The position numbers and the translations under genes were made by a program. 64,000 nt of DNA, taken from assembly GCA_946902875.1 (NCBI GenBank), contig OX336336.1, positions 2,264,545-2,328,544 of the forward strand. The letters run 5' to 3'. The DNA is from Nematopogon swammerdamellus. Taxonomy: Eukaryota; Arthropoda; Insecta; Lepidoptera; Adelidae. The notes beneath the pieces are model-generated. The model worked only from the letters and a program-made list of their open reading frames with translations. It was not told the origin of the DNA and did not search any database. Shown piece after piece: positions 32,733 through 44,088 of the stretch (its first letter is position 1; each line of letters begins with the position of its first letter).

Positions 32733-33034
32733 TAATTCGGTTTGTATGAGAGCCACACATCTTAGCGTAACCGGAACTGAATTTTATTTAGCCTATCCTG
32801 TGTCCCGTATAGTAATAAAATGTGCTTGTACTAAGTTTCATCGAATTCGGATGATCGGTATAAAGTTATGGAGCAACATACATACACACATACATATACA
32901 TACAGAAAATATTTCTAAAAATCGTCAATTTAGTTTTAGTATCATACCTACATAGAGTCTACAAACGCAGTATGTCATAAAACAAAGTAAATTACACCAT
33001 GACCATCCCTTACAGATTTATTATTAGTTTTGAT
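32733..33034 (-). mobile_element. Hel-1, 3'-truncated
   Basis: TTCGGTTTGTATGAGAGCC to TTACAGATTTATTATTAG. The 3' hairpin is absent. Confidence 0.75.
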
Positions 33035-33099
33035 TATTATATCTTCCGATAGATATAAATAGATAGAAATAGCTGGAAAACCCTTATTGCAAAAAAAAA

Positions 33100-33335
33100 C
33101 TAAGTACAGTAAACAATCACGATATATTAATTTACATGAGGTGCAAAGGCGGACTTATCCCTTAGACAGATTTCTTCCAGTCAACTCTGCGACGTTTCTT
33201 GTCGGTTCTTCTTCGCTACTGTGATAATCGAACTGGCAAAATGCTAAATGTTAAATTTTAAAATATGACGAATCCGAGTGCAGTGCACTGTCTATGGATG
33301 ATGAATAAAGAATAAAGAATAAATGAATCGCAAAA
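33100..33335. repeat. Two LINE tails joined (M minus, J plus)
   Basis: TTTACATGAGGTGCAAAGG...CCAGTCAA (tail M, reverse) is followed directly by TTCTTCTTCGCTACTGTGAT...GGATGATGAATAAAG (tail J, forward). The J end carries (GAATAAA)n. Such head-to-head joins may reflect nested insertion. Confidence 0.5.
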
Positions 33336-33689
33336 CTAAAATTTTAATAAAAATCCCGACAACATATTTCTCTTTGGAAAAATTGAAACATTGGGGACAA
33401 TTGATGTGATATAATGATATGTATCATTTGATGGTAACTGTGGAATCGCCTTTATAATAAAACTGTACTGATAGATAACGCATGTTTTGTGTTATCATAA
33501 TATTTGTATGATAGATAACGCACTCCAAAGATGTAACATACACTCACACACACCCTCACATGGTGTTTGTCATTTACTGATTGGGTGAACTTTTTTTTTT
33601 ATTTAAACTATTTTTAGTTTTAGTTATGTAGTCAATCAAACTTATTGATTCTATCTAACACACTCGATAGGTTCGAGTGTGTATTTTCC

Positions 33690-33965
33690 CTTATTTTCAG
33701 CTAGTCCCTTATTTTAGCTGGTGTTTTCAGCTAGTCCCTTATTTTAGCTGGTGTTTTCAGCTAGTCCCTTATTTAGCTGGTGATTTCAGCTAGTCCTTTA
33801 TTTTAGCTGGTTTTCAACTAGTCTCTTATTTTCAGTTATATTTTCCCTTGTTTTCAGCTAGTCCCTTATTTTCCCTTGTTTCAGCTAGTTCCTTATTTAG
33901 CTGGTGTTTTCAGGCAGTCCCTTATTTTAGCTAGTGTTTTCAGGCAGTCCCTTATTAAAGCTGGA
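33690..33965 (+). repeat. About 30-bp minisatellite, roughly 9 copies, in the E74 last intron
   Basis: The unit is TTTTCAGCTAGTCCCTTATT + TTAGCTGGTG. Every unit contains TTATTTTCAG, which looks like a 3' splice site (pyrimidine-rich then CAG). Units vary in length by deletions. Confidence 0.9.
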
Positions 33966-35110
33966 TTTTTGCTAGCGCCGTTAACATTCTATTATAGATG
34001 AATATACTAAGACAATTTTTAAACATAAAAATTAACAATAATAACTATTTTTATATAACAACGAATAAAACATTTACATTTAAAATTGTACCTACAAATG
34101 TGGGTAGGTACCTACATATTTTAATATTAGGTAGACCGGATAATAGTAGACACTATTGACTCCATCCGATAGTTCAATAGTCTGCGGCTGCCTGAACGAG
34201 CGACTAAGCATATCTATATTGCACAAACACTCTGTTAATTGTTTATTTAATGACCTTAGCTCCACGCAATGCTGCGGAGAGCGCAGAGCGCTACTTGAGT
34301 TGAGGCGCTAACTGCTGTGTGACGCTACCAATATATACAATTACTGCGGAGATTTATGAATAGTCTGCTATTATCAGCAATGTACATAAATTATTTTTTT
34401 TTCTTGTTGTTCTAAAACTGGAACACATAATACCTATATACTTATATATGCTGGTAATAATTATTACGTCTTCAAGTACCTAAAGGCGTCCTTCAGGAAT
34501 AGAAAGTACTCATTATTAGAAGAAAAAATCCTTATCACTCAAATCGAAATTCTGTATTTTTTTTCATACAAAAATTGCAAATTTTAATAAAAACTCGATG
34601 GACAGTGACCCCGGAGAGATTGGGCGACAGTGCTGTCTAGGTCTGGAAAGTGCAATGACCTAGTCCAGTCTCCTTTTTCTTTTTATTTCATTGAACTTTC
34701 AGTGTTTGGAATTAACCTACATGCAGTTCAATTCTACTAGTAAAGTTTGCAACATACCCATTTCTATCAATTAGTTAGTATTTTATTTGTATTTAATAAA
34801 GGCCGACTTTAACCGTCCATCAAATCTTAATGGAACTATTTTCACCAAAAAGTACTATAAAATTACCGAATTGGGGAATCTTTTCAGAGCTTTTCGTCTT
34901 CAAATATGGACCCCTTTCGAACCCTAAAGTTACGAAACCCTATCCTGAAACACCGTGTATAGCTCGCGTCGTGTCATATTGCTCATAGGTACCAGCTCGT
35001 ACAGAGGATAATTATGTTTATGGAGTGTAATTATGAAACAACCCGATGATGGCGATTGATGGATGATACTGGACGGTTAGAGCTAACAGTGGTGTGTTGT
35101 GTTGTTGCAG
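33966..35110 (+). other. E74 last intron, distal part
   Basis: AT-rich and free of recognised transposons. It ends in TGTGTTGTGTTGTTGCAG (intron end at 35110), a good acceptor. Confidence 0.7.
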
Positions 35111-35682
35111 TGTGCGCGGAGGCGCGCGACGGCTACCCTGGCGGCTACTACGGCGGCGCGGGCGGCGGGGGTGGCGGCGGAGGCGGCGGGGGGCACCACT
35201 TCACCGCGCCCGCGCCCCCGCCGCACCACGCCGCGCACCCGCACGACGAGCTCTCCTACGCCATGTTCGAGCTGGGCGACTACCAGCGCGCCGCCCACCA
35301 CCACCACAACAAGATGAAGAAGATCAAGAAGCTGAAGGGGCCCGAGCAGCCGCCCGGCGTGAAGCGCAAGAGCCGCGAGGGCTCCACCACCTACCTGTGG
35401 GAGTTCCTGCTGAAGCTGCTGCAGGACCGCGAGTACTGCCCGCGCTACATCAAGTGGACCAACCGCGAGAAGGGCGTGTTCAAGCTCGTCGACTCCAAGG
35501 CGGTCTCTCGGCTCTGGGGCCTCCACAAGAACAAGCCCGACATGAACTACGAGACGATGGGGCGCGCGCTGCGCTACTACTACCAGCGCGGCATCCTCGC
35601 CAAGGTCGACGGACAGCGTCTCGTCTATCAGTTCGTCGACGTGCCCAAAGACATCGTCGAGATCGACTGCTCGCTCGCGTAG
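35111..35682 (+). CDS. Eip74EF: Ecdysone-induced protein 74EF (E74), last coding exon with ETS domain
   Basis: An ETS-family transcription factor. In insects it is a primary ecdysone-response gene acting in the nucleus during moulting and metamorphosis. After the acceptor (CAG at 35108-35110) two bases finish a split codon. Then 189 residues follow to the TAG at 35680-35682. Order: an 11-glycine run and His/Pro-rich linker (residues 17-65 of the exon), a basic stretch with [10 protein letters not shown], then the ETS domain (about 89-175). The ETS domain shows [51 protein letters not shown] and [14 protein letters not shown]. The recognition-helix residues R-A-L-R-Y-Y-Y are intact. The match to insect E74 extends through [14 protein letters not shown], beyond the ETS core, which separates it from other ETS genes (vertebrate relatives ELF1/2/4). 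Upstream exons were not found in the window. An antisense open frame here is a GC-driven shadow. Confidence 0.95.
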
Positions 35683-36751
35683 GCGGCTCACCACCGCGCC
35701 GGTGCGAGCGAGACGACCGCCGCGCGCGACAGTGACGGAGCGAAGCGGCAATGAAGCGCGACGCGGCGCGCGCGTCAGTTAGCTTACGATTGACCTAGTG
35801 ATAAGTCGACGTTCTTTAGGCGAATCGTTTTTATATGACAATTATCTGTGTATGAATGTTAAAGATTAACGTTTAATTCTATACAAATCTGAAACCATCG
35901 AAATATTACGTAGTAGCTAATTTGTACGTGTTTGTATGTTGACTAAGTGTAATGTTACTTCGGTGCGTTCGAAGCGGGGTACACTCTCCTCCGCGGAATC
36001 TCTCGACTCTGGAGCCGGAAGCAGGGCGCCCCTACATTCCTCACGCCCCATCATATTGTCTATGGATAATGTAAACTATTTAAACTAGTGGGATCCCAGT
36101 GCGACTAGTGCACGCGACCCAGCCGCGTGCCACGACCAGCTATCTACTTACTTAGTTTCGGGGTAATTAGGGGCAAAACGATGACGAAGTTGTGGGATCA
36201 AATTTGAAGCTTTTTATTGAGGTTACGAAAATATTGTTTTAATTTCTGTGATGTAGAGACGGAGCTGAGTCCGATCCGAACTAGAGACGGATCCTGATAA
36301 ATTACAAATATATATATTTGCTATCGCTCATTCATAGGCAGCCAACAAGACACGATATTAATACGAATCGCTCTATTTTATAATATAAAAAAACTATTTT
36401 TAATAATAAAATATCATTTTATTTCTACTTAAGAAAATAAATTAATTGCTCAACGTTTTGTATGTAGTAGAGTGTGTGACAGAGAGATGAGAGAGAGAGA
36501 TGAGAGAGAGAGATAGAGAGAAAGAACAAATTGATGTTACTATAGACGTTGGTGTTTCGGAGTGCAGGAGAAATTGTATTGTAACTTTATAAGAGTGAAG
36601 AGTTCTGACATCTCGGCCGCCTGGATTGCGAGCTAATCTGAGTTGAGAATTCTTTATATTTACTGTACAAAGCGAGACAAATCAACACACATACACACAC
36701 ACACAACACACACACAATATCTTCCTCGGACAATGTGCGACTCTGAACTTC

Positions 36752-36759
36752 CTACCTCA
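36752..36759 (+). promoter_or_regulatory. Candidate let-7 8-mer site
   Basis: CTACCTCA is the full complement of the let-7 seed with the A opposite position 1. It lies about 1.07 kb after the E74 stop codon. Pairing beyond the seed looks weak. A chance 8-mer in 4.6 kb is not rare. Confidence 0.35.
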
Positions 36760-38192
36760 ACCTTGCAAACGGTGAATTGATATACAATATACACTATTTC
36801 AAAATCATGTTGAACTATGCAATAAACATAGCTTAAGAGTTTATATAAAAAATAATAGAAATATTTATGATATGAATGGAGTTTACGTAATGTTAGGAAG
36901 CGCGTGTGTCTAAACGGAGCCCACACACATCCACACGACACACACACATCGACACACGACACACACACACACAATGTGCATTGGTGCTTGATCCAAGAGT
37001 GACATTTTATATTATCTACATTTTGACAAAGAATTAGCTAGAATTTACCCACTTGGATATTTACCTTTATAACTATACGATAATATAGTGTTGCGGGGCA
37101 CGCTACCAACTCCTATTAACTATTTTAGTCTCGCCATTTTGCACGTTTATAATATTTAGAAAAGGGGAAAGCAAATTCTACATTTTTGCTCGTAAGTGTC
37201 ACTTTGGTTCTTGGAGCCGAGTAAATTTGTGTGAAATTGTTTTTCTTTATATATATATATATATTTATCTACGAGCGTTGAGAATCTATCTATATCTTAT
37301 TAATGTCTACGTATAAATTAAAGTAGTTATATAAATAAAATTCTTATGTATTCTTTCGTTATTGTTGTACTGAAAATTTACTGCCAACGCACGAATAAGA
37401 AAGTATAGGATATGTTAATAGTTGTGGTAACAGAGCCGTCTTGTCGGAACACATATACGCTTCGGTCGCGACACGCGTCCGACATCACGTTTGCGTTAAT
37501 TTGTTTCTGTTTATTTAAATAATTTAATAGTTAAGTCTGTTTGTAGGATTTCTTATGCAAGTATTTGTAAAATTATCAAAATATATTCGCAATGAAAACC
37601 GTCCACATATCAACGTAGAGACAACAAATTACAGATAATGTTAGGTTTTGTACTAAGACTCTTTAAGATGTGTTAACTTCCAGAAAAATGACATTTTGAA
37701 TCGCTCGTCAGACTATTACGAACCATATCAATATATTTTTACTATAGAAAAGGTAAGATATTTGTTTTTTTTTTCAAATACTTGCGCAGGAAACCTAAGT
37801 TTTGTTACCTGAATAACTATTGTAATTATAATATGCGGTCCAATGTTGAAATCATAATATTTTTAATTAGCTAGCTGTAATGTTGGATGTAAGCATTAGT
37901 GTGGAGGCGAGGGATCGTTATTGAAGTTAGTTTTGTAAGTGGGTGCGCGGCGCCAGTGTCGCCACACCGCGCGCCACGTGTTATAGATAGAGCTGCAGCA
38001 GACAATAAAAAGGCCAGGAACTGAACACTCAATACTACTAATGTTGTAACCTCAAGGGCAATTGTAGGATACTGTTTCGGGCTACTGTTAGATGGCAGCG
38101 CACGCGCAGACCTGCGACTGCTGAGCCGCAAACTTCTTCCGGCCTCTTTGTTCAGCGGCTGCAGCTGCAAGCGAATGCAAACTTGGACGAAT

Positions 38193-38476
38193 TGTAAATA
38201 GTGTGTAGGTGAAACAACACAGCCCACTTCGCCCCACCCGCGTGAAGTGCGAATCTATCGAACAACAAAGTTATGTAATTTTCAAACTCGGTGCGATGAG
38301 AAATTATGTTTGCGTTAATGATATTCTATCGGAGTTACTAGGTCAATGTCCCTCTTTGTCTGTCGATACAGTTTCTAAGTTAGTATATTTTGTATAGATA
38401 AAGTAAAATTTGATGTTAACTTTTATGATGTCCTTCGCTTTCCGAAGTTCTTCTTACCCCTTGGCTTCTGTAAATA
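38193..38476 (+). promoter_or_regulatory. Two Pumilio-type elements
   Basis: TGTAAATA occurs at 38193-38200 and 38469-38476, an exact match to the Pumilio recognition octamer, inside the putative E74 3' UTR. Confidence 0.35.
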
Positions 38477-40318
38477 TCTAGTTAACTTATTTATTTCCGG
38501 CGGTCCACCGTCGCTTACTTTACGGTCTTTTAGGAAATTCTGTTCGCGTAGGTGACAAATTTTATTGTATTATAAAAACCTGTCTATTATAAATGTTGTG
38601 TCGCGGGCGAGGCGTTGCGACGAGCGTGCGTTGTGTTTACTGTATGATATAATGTTACGCTCTCAGGATTGACATTTGGGAAAGGAGTTTTCATTTGGAT
38701 ATTGAACGTTCAGTTACCTACTAGCTAAGGAATGTTCGAGTAAAACATTTAAAATAAATGCTCAGGTTTTCGAGAACGAAATAAAAATATAGTTAGGTCG
38801 ATGTTGCAAAATTCAGAATTTTTAATCGAAATTTGTACTTAAAATTTGGAGCACTGTTCGATGTGAAATTAGAATAATGATTGTTGTGTTTCACTAAGGA
38901 AAAAGCAAACATTAAATCAATGTCTTGTGTGAGCCTAGTCCTTCCTAACTCTAAGTCTATATTTACATTTTATTCATTTCTTCGGCGAATTGGGATTGTG
39001 GCATTACTGAGCACCTCCACCTTGTGAACCGACGAGCGACGGTCGGGCGACGCGACCCGCCGCGACCCGAGCGCGCGCGACCCGACCCGCGTCCGCCGAC
39101 CGCTGTCTCTCTCAAATTAATCAACCGGAATTGGAAGCATTAGATAGTATACCTATTGTAAATTGCTCGGCGCAATGTGTAAGGTTAGTGAATACGTTTG
39201 TTGTTTAACGAAAGGACTGGCGACGACGCACTGTTCATGTGATAGCGTATCGCGCTGTGCAGGGATTAGTAGTGGTTTTCGGTATTTTCTATCGACTCTT
39301 GTCAGCGCGTAGTCGCGCGTAGAGCAGCAGTAGTACAGATGTTCTATCTCACGAAGTCCGCTTGGCTTTGGTTGTAGTAGTGACGTGTACTGATGAGCGC
39401 GCTTGTGTGTGTTGTGTGCGTGAGCCGCGTCGCGATCGTGACTGAGCGCTCTCCAGGTTAAGCACACTAAAACCATGTGCATGTGCACGCCTGACACATT
39501 CATAGCCAAACGGACTTTGTGAGATAGAATATACTGTATCACGGGATTTTTATTGACACTTCGCTTCGACTCGACGATCGAAAAGATTATAGGGAATGCA
39601 GCGCCTCTGTACTAACCGCTAGAATAAAACCGGTAAACGAAGAGGTAACCTTGTAGTTTGCAAAATATTTTGAACATGTTTTCTATTCATAGAAAATTAA
39701 AGCAAACTTTACTGCAAGTCAAAATCAGTTCGAACGTTCAAAGCGTACGTGTGTTGTGGTTGGCTCTTTCCGAATTCCCGCGCAAACGCCGGAGGCTGCG
39801 ATTGGTTCACGCAGCCACCCACATCACACGCGCTCCCGCTACCTTTACCTCAGCCTCCCCGCTCCTATTACATTCTTGCGGTTAGTAGGTGATTCGGTAC
39901 TAAAATTGCCATTCAATTATTTATTACGTTGAACGGAATGGTCGAACCACGATGGACGCAGCGAAGTGTCAAACTTTGATCGGACAACAGGCTACAGTAG
40001 TGGTTGAGGAGGACTCGCGCGTTGTCCGGCCGCCGCCGCCGCGCCGTCTGTCGCGTGCGCGCGCGCATCTCGTCGCAGGATTTTGAGAGTGTGAGAACGC
40101 GCCCTTGCCTGTTACACCCTCTCGAGACGTACGTTTTTTTTTTCTTCAGTTTGCTCTCGGACGATTCTCCGACCCGTACGTTAGGATACGTTTATGTTTA
40201 GCATATCGTTAAGGAGAACACTGTATTTTTTTCTGCCCTTAGTTTAAGTTATTTTTCTATGTATAGCTAGTGATAAGTGTACATGATTGTAGCACATATG
40301 ATGCATGAAGATAATGTT

Positions 40319-40324
40319 AATAAA
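40319..40324 (+). terminator. Poly(A) signal AATAAA, likely distal E74 end
   Basis: AATAAA followed by T-rich TTTTACTCTTGACTTTTG within 30 bases. It is the last signal before transposon-rich DNA resumes. Confidence 0.45.
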
Positions 40325-40490
40325 ATATCTACTGTAAAATTTTACTCTTGACTTTTGACTCAACCTCCTCAAACTCCTGCCAAATAAAATATTGCACAAT
40401 ATTACAGGCTAGCATAGGCAATGTTTTCTATTATTTAGCTAGTAGATACAAACATTAAATCTATAAATTGAGTTTGCCTAATTGGCATCC

Positions 40491-41071
40491 TAAAGCCTAG
40501 TTCACATTAGTATAATTAGCGATAGAGTTAGTAGGGCGAGTACTAAACAGCCCCCTCACTCTACCAATGTAGACGCAATCGGTAGAGTACTAGAATTTGG
40601 TAGAGTAGAGTGGATAGCATGGTGGTAGAGTAGCTCTACACTTTTTCCCCCACTAACCGCCTGCTCTACTCTACCGGCCACTCGCCCGCGTGTGGACCCG
40701 TTTTGACTAAATAGTAGCGTCTCAAAGTTAGGAGTCATCCTCAAACACAATTTAAACTCTTGTGCATCTTCTCCAGCGAGTTATCTCAAAGGGAGTGCAG
40801 ACCCTCCGTGCGTTTCTCTTCTTTTGATCCAACCTCGAACGAATATGGACTCGAGTTTTGTTCTTTTCTTCTTCGAGAGCTAAAGTAATTTGCGGCGGGC
40901 GATGCGCATTGTAGTGATTTATCTTACACTGCCTACTCTACTCTACCACCCTACTTTTGCGTGTGGACGTGTGGACGGCTACTCTACCGAAAACAGTAGA
41001 GTAGAGTTAGTAGAGCAAAATAGTAGGTAGTCCACTCTACCGCTAACTCTACTAATGTGAACTAGGCTTTA
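40491..41071. mobile_element. 581-bp inverted-repeat (fold-back) element rich in TAGAG repeats
   Basis: Ends TAAAGCCTAGTTCACATTAG and CTAATGTGAACTAGGCTTTA are perfect 20-bp inverted repeats. Similarity continues inwards for about 50 bp and then as many GTAGAGTAGAG/CTACTCTAC repeats. No transposase. No clear target duplication, so the superfamily is open. Confidence 0.8.
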
Positions 41072-41283
41072 GAGACATCTGAATGCTGAATAGCAATAAC
41101 TCACAGAACAGGAAAGCAGCGCGCGCCGGCCCGCTGCTATTAGCAACTCATCGCTACTGGCACTTTCTCATGATCGGGCTTCTCAATTGGTCTAGTGAGA
41201 CCAGGGGGCCTGCTTAAGGATCCTACTCGCCCTAGGTTTCGATTTTCTAACAATACTACCGAAAGTGAAATTATGTAGACGAC

Positions 41284-41648
41284 TACCGTGTGGGGCCGGT
41301 ACGTACCGTGTGGGGCCGGTACGTTATCGTGTGGGGCCGGTACTTTAAAAGAATAGCCCCACTGCATCTCTCCCCGTGTATGTCGTAAAAGGCGACTAAG
41401 GGATATGACTCTCTTCTTATACTACTAGGTGGTAGGGTTTAACCTGCCCGGGTTGGTACCGCCGCACTGAATGAAAGGTCGGTCGAAACGGCTATGTAAA
41501 TAGTTTGTGTTTTCCGTCCAGTTCAGTGTAGCCGGCACGACCGAAGGGAAGCACTGACGTGGCACCAAGTTCACCCGGTGTTATGGGCTGACATCACGGA
41601 TGTTGTAGGTGATGTAGCCAACCGTGTCAGTTTTCATAAAAAAAAAGA
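41284..41648 (+). repeat. SINE-C, full length, with triplicated 5' end
   Basis: Head B (AAAAGAATAGCCCCACTGCA, GTCGTAAAAGGCGACTAAGG) joined to body A and A-tail. The first 20 bases, TACCGTGTGGGGCCGGTACG, occur three times in tandem (41284-41343). Confidence 0.9.
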
Positions 41649-42044
41649 GGAAGTCGCTCTCAATGAATAAAAGTGCTACAGCGCAGAGGTTTTCTTGGTG
41701 TAAGGTTGACCGTGAATAGTTTTAAATTCTTTTTGAAAAAAAAAAAACTGAAAATGAACATTCACCACTGCAATTCGTGATCGCCATGGAAAGGAAAAAA
41801 ATCGCAGTATGATTTCTACGTTACTCCCCTACGCTTCCGAGACTTCAGGAATCCTGACACGGACACTAACACGATTTTATAGTATTTCCCGCCCTTAAAT
41901 CCTAGCTAGCCTAGAGCCCACAGATCATAGTACTAGAGCCCAACCAGCCCTGAAGCCCTGTAAATCAGGCCCTGAGTGAGACAGGGTAGCGGCTACAGCA
42001 ATTTTTTCGAAAACCGCTAATAGGCACGCTGGGATATCTGCTAA
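41649..42044. other. Unassigned DNA
   Basis: No recognised features. Confidence 0.3.
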
Positions 42045-42478
42045 TTTTGATACATATAGCTTTTGAAGCACGAAATTTTGTTACATTTAGCTTTTGAAGC
42101 ACGAAATTATTGATACATATAGCTTTGAAGTACTTACGAAATGTTAATACATATAGATAGATAGGCTTTTGAAGAACGAAATTTGATACATATAGCTTTT
42201 GAAGCACGACATTTTGATACATTTAGCTTTCGAAGCACGAAATTATTGACACATTAGCTTTGAAGTACTTACGAAATTTTGATACATATAGATAGACTTT
42301 TGAAGAACGAAATTTGATACAATATAGCTTTTGAAGCACGTAATTTTGATACATTTAGCTTTTGAAGGACGAAATTATTGATACATATAGCTTTGAAGTA
42401 CTTACGAAATTTTGATACTTAAAGATAGGCTTTTGAAGAACGAAATTTGATACATATAGCTTTTGAAGCACGAAATGA
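42045..42478. repeat. Higher-order minisatellite (about 132-bp period of four 30-bp monomers)
   Basis: The monomer is GATACATATAGCTTTTGAAG + CACGAAATTT and variants. The variant GAAGAACGAAATTTGATAC recurs at 42171, 42302 and 42435, spacings of 131 and 133. About 3.3 higher-order copies. Confidence 0.9.
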
Positions 42479-42521
42479 GAAACTTATGACAGATGGCATT
42501 GAATTAGTACCTACTATATAT

Positions 42522-42755
42522 CGTGCTGGCGTATCCCGACAATCGGGGTGAGCAGAGTAATCGATGTTGTGCTGCAAGAACTCGGCCGAATTACCGCACA
42601 ACACCGACCGCCACTTTTAGCAGCTGCATTAAGGCGAGTTCTGCAAGTAAGAACGGTACAAACACCAACCACCCACTGCTCGACTGGGTGGAAGGACCGT
42701 GCTGCCTGGTTGACAGGTGAATATCCAGTCGCCCTTTAGCAGGGCATGTTGGCCT
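42522..42755 (-). repeat. SINE-B copy
   Basis: GCGTATCCCGACAATCGGGG to CCTTTAGCAGGGCATGTTGG. No (TACA)n tail remains. Bases 42756-42967 after it are unassigned. Confidence 0.8.
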
Positions 42756-42967
42756 AGGGTCTCATCTGGGTACTCTGCCTCAATGTCCTCAGGATAATTC
42801 TGGCTAAATCCTTGAGCTGCTTCTTTAATTTTGGAGTATAAACTGTATAGTATGAGTCTAACTTGAGTTAATACCCAAATGCACCTATTCGAATTGTGTA
42901 AATATATACATACTCGTAATATACACGGCGGTGTAAATTTTCAAAAACCACTATTTTGATAATATAT

Positions 42968-43291
42968 AACATCCGTGATGCCAGCCTATAACACCGGGTG
43001 AACTAGGTGCCGTGTCAGTGCTTCCCTTCATTTCCCTGAACTGGACGGAAAACACGAACTATCTACATAGCCGTTTCAACCGACGCTTCATTCAGTGCGG
43101 TGGTACCATCCCGGGCGGGATAAACTATACTACCTAGTAGGTAAGAATGGAAAGGACCTACAGTTTTACGTGGAACCCGAAACACGGTCAGCCTCCAACA
43201 ACGGTCGAGCGGCCACCCATCCAAGCACTGACCGCGCCCAGACGTGCTTAACAACAGTCTACCGACCGCACAACTGAGCTACCGAGGCTGA
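42968..43291 (-). repeat. SINE-A, nearly full, tail lost
   Basis: CATCCGTGATGCCAGCCTAT to CACAACTGAGCTACCGAGGC. Head and 5S block complete. Confidence 0.9.
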
Positions 43292-43628
43292 CAAAATGTA
43301 AAAAAAAATTAAGTATAATAAAACGAATCAATTATCCGAATCAAATTTATTTCATTTTGTTTTGGATTAGTTGCTCAAACAGGCTTTTAAGTATCAACAT
43401 CGTTACACTACACTATAGCTACTTGATACAAAGGGAATGTTATTCAAATTATGTACAGTAAAGTTGACTACACACTAATACATAATACAGAAGTATGAGA
43501 CAAATTTCTCCACACTACTGGACGGTAACAATTGCTTTTAAGTCTATATGTCTGAACAAACCAATACAAATACTTCATTATATGGGTAAGTGAATGAACA
43601 TCTTGATCTATGTATGTAAAAGAAGTCG
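43292..43628. other. Unassigned AT-rich DNA
   Basis: Nothing recognised. Confidence 0.3.
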
Positions 43629-44088
43629 CAATAAGAGTGCACTAATTTAAATTTTGTGGATTTTTTTTCTCGTGCAAGTGGCAACTCTGACATTTGACAG
43701 GAGTCACCTATGATTGTTCCGATGATTAAAAATGGAGCAAAAGAACGCGTTATCATTGGGAAAACCCATTAAAAAAATGGGGACTGAAACCGCTCGCAAA
43801 CTTCGCGGAATTTTCGGTCGAGAAAGTGCACAATATGTCGACATTCGAAGAGAGGTTAGATAGAAATACTTTATTGCTCCAAAAAACATTTAACATAAAC
43901 ACACAATAAGAAATTTACATGAGGGGCAAAGGCGGACTTATCCCTTACAGGGATTTCTCCCAGTCAGAGGTCCCAGTTTCTTGAAATTTTAATAATCGGA
44001 ACAATCATAGGTGCCAGCTGTCAAATTTCAGAGTTGCCACTTGCACGAGAAAAAAATGCTTCAAAATTTAAATAGTGAACTCTTATTG
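43629..44088. mobile_element. Fold-back element, 105-bp arms, with a LINE tail in its loop
   Basis: The left arm 43629-43733 (CAATAAGAGTGCACTA..., CTCGTGCAAGTGGCAACTCT, CCTATGATTGTTCCGAT) is complementary to the right arm 43985-44088 with some mismatches. The loop contains LINE tail M at 43858-43975. Probably a MITE. Confidence 0.75.

Larger units (their letters stand above)
35683..40345 (+). other. Eip74EF: Probable long 3' UTR of E74
   Basis: About 4.6 kb after the stop contains no SINE, Helitron or LINE piece, although the rest of the window has one about every kilobase. AATAAA signals occur near 36405, 36438, 37337, 38002, 38753 and 40319-40324. The last is followed by T-rich sequence and is a likely final end. 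CA, GA and TA microsatellites occur (36480-36525, 36685-36716, 36920-36975, 37247-37263). GC-rich patches at 39000-39105 and 39770-40080 are unusual for a 3' UTR and could be separate regulatory DNA. Confidence 0.55.

Noticed and set aside
35083..35751. 222-residue open frame antisense to the E74 exon, and 213-residue frame in another + frame
   Set aside because: Both are shadows of the GC-rich ETS coding exon. Their residues are biased (Arg/Ala/Val-rich) and match no family.
37871..38227. 118-residue minus frame in the E74 3' region
   Set aside because: No recognisable protein features, on the strand opposite the probable 3' UTR.
39153..39542. 129-residue minus frame
   Set aside because: As above. 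Chance open frame in moderately GC-rich DNA.
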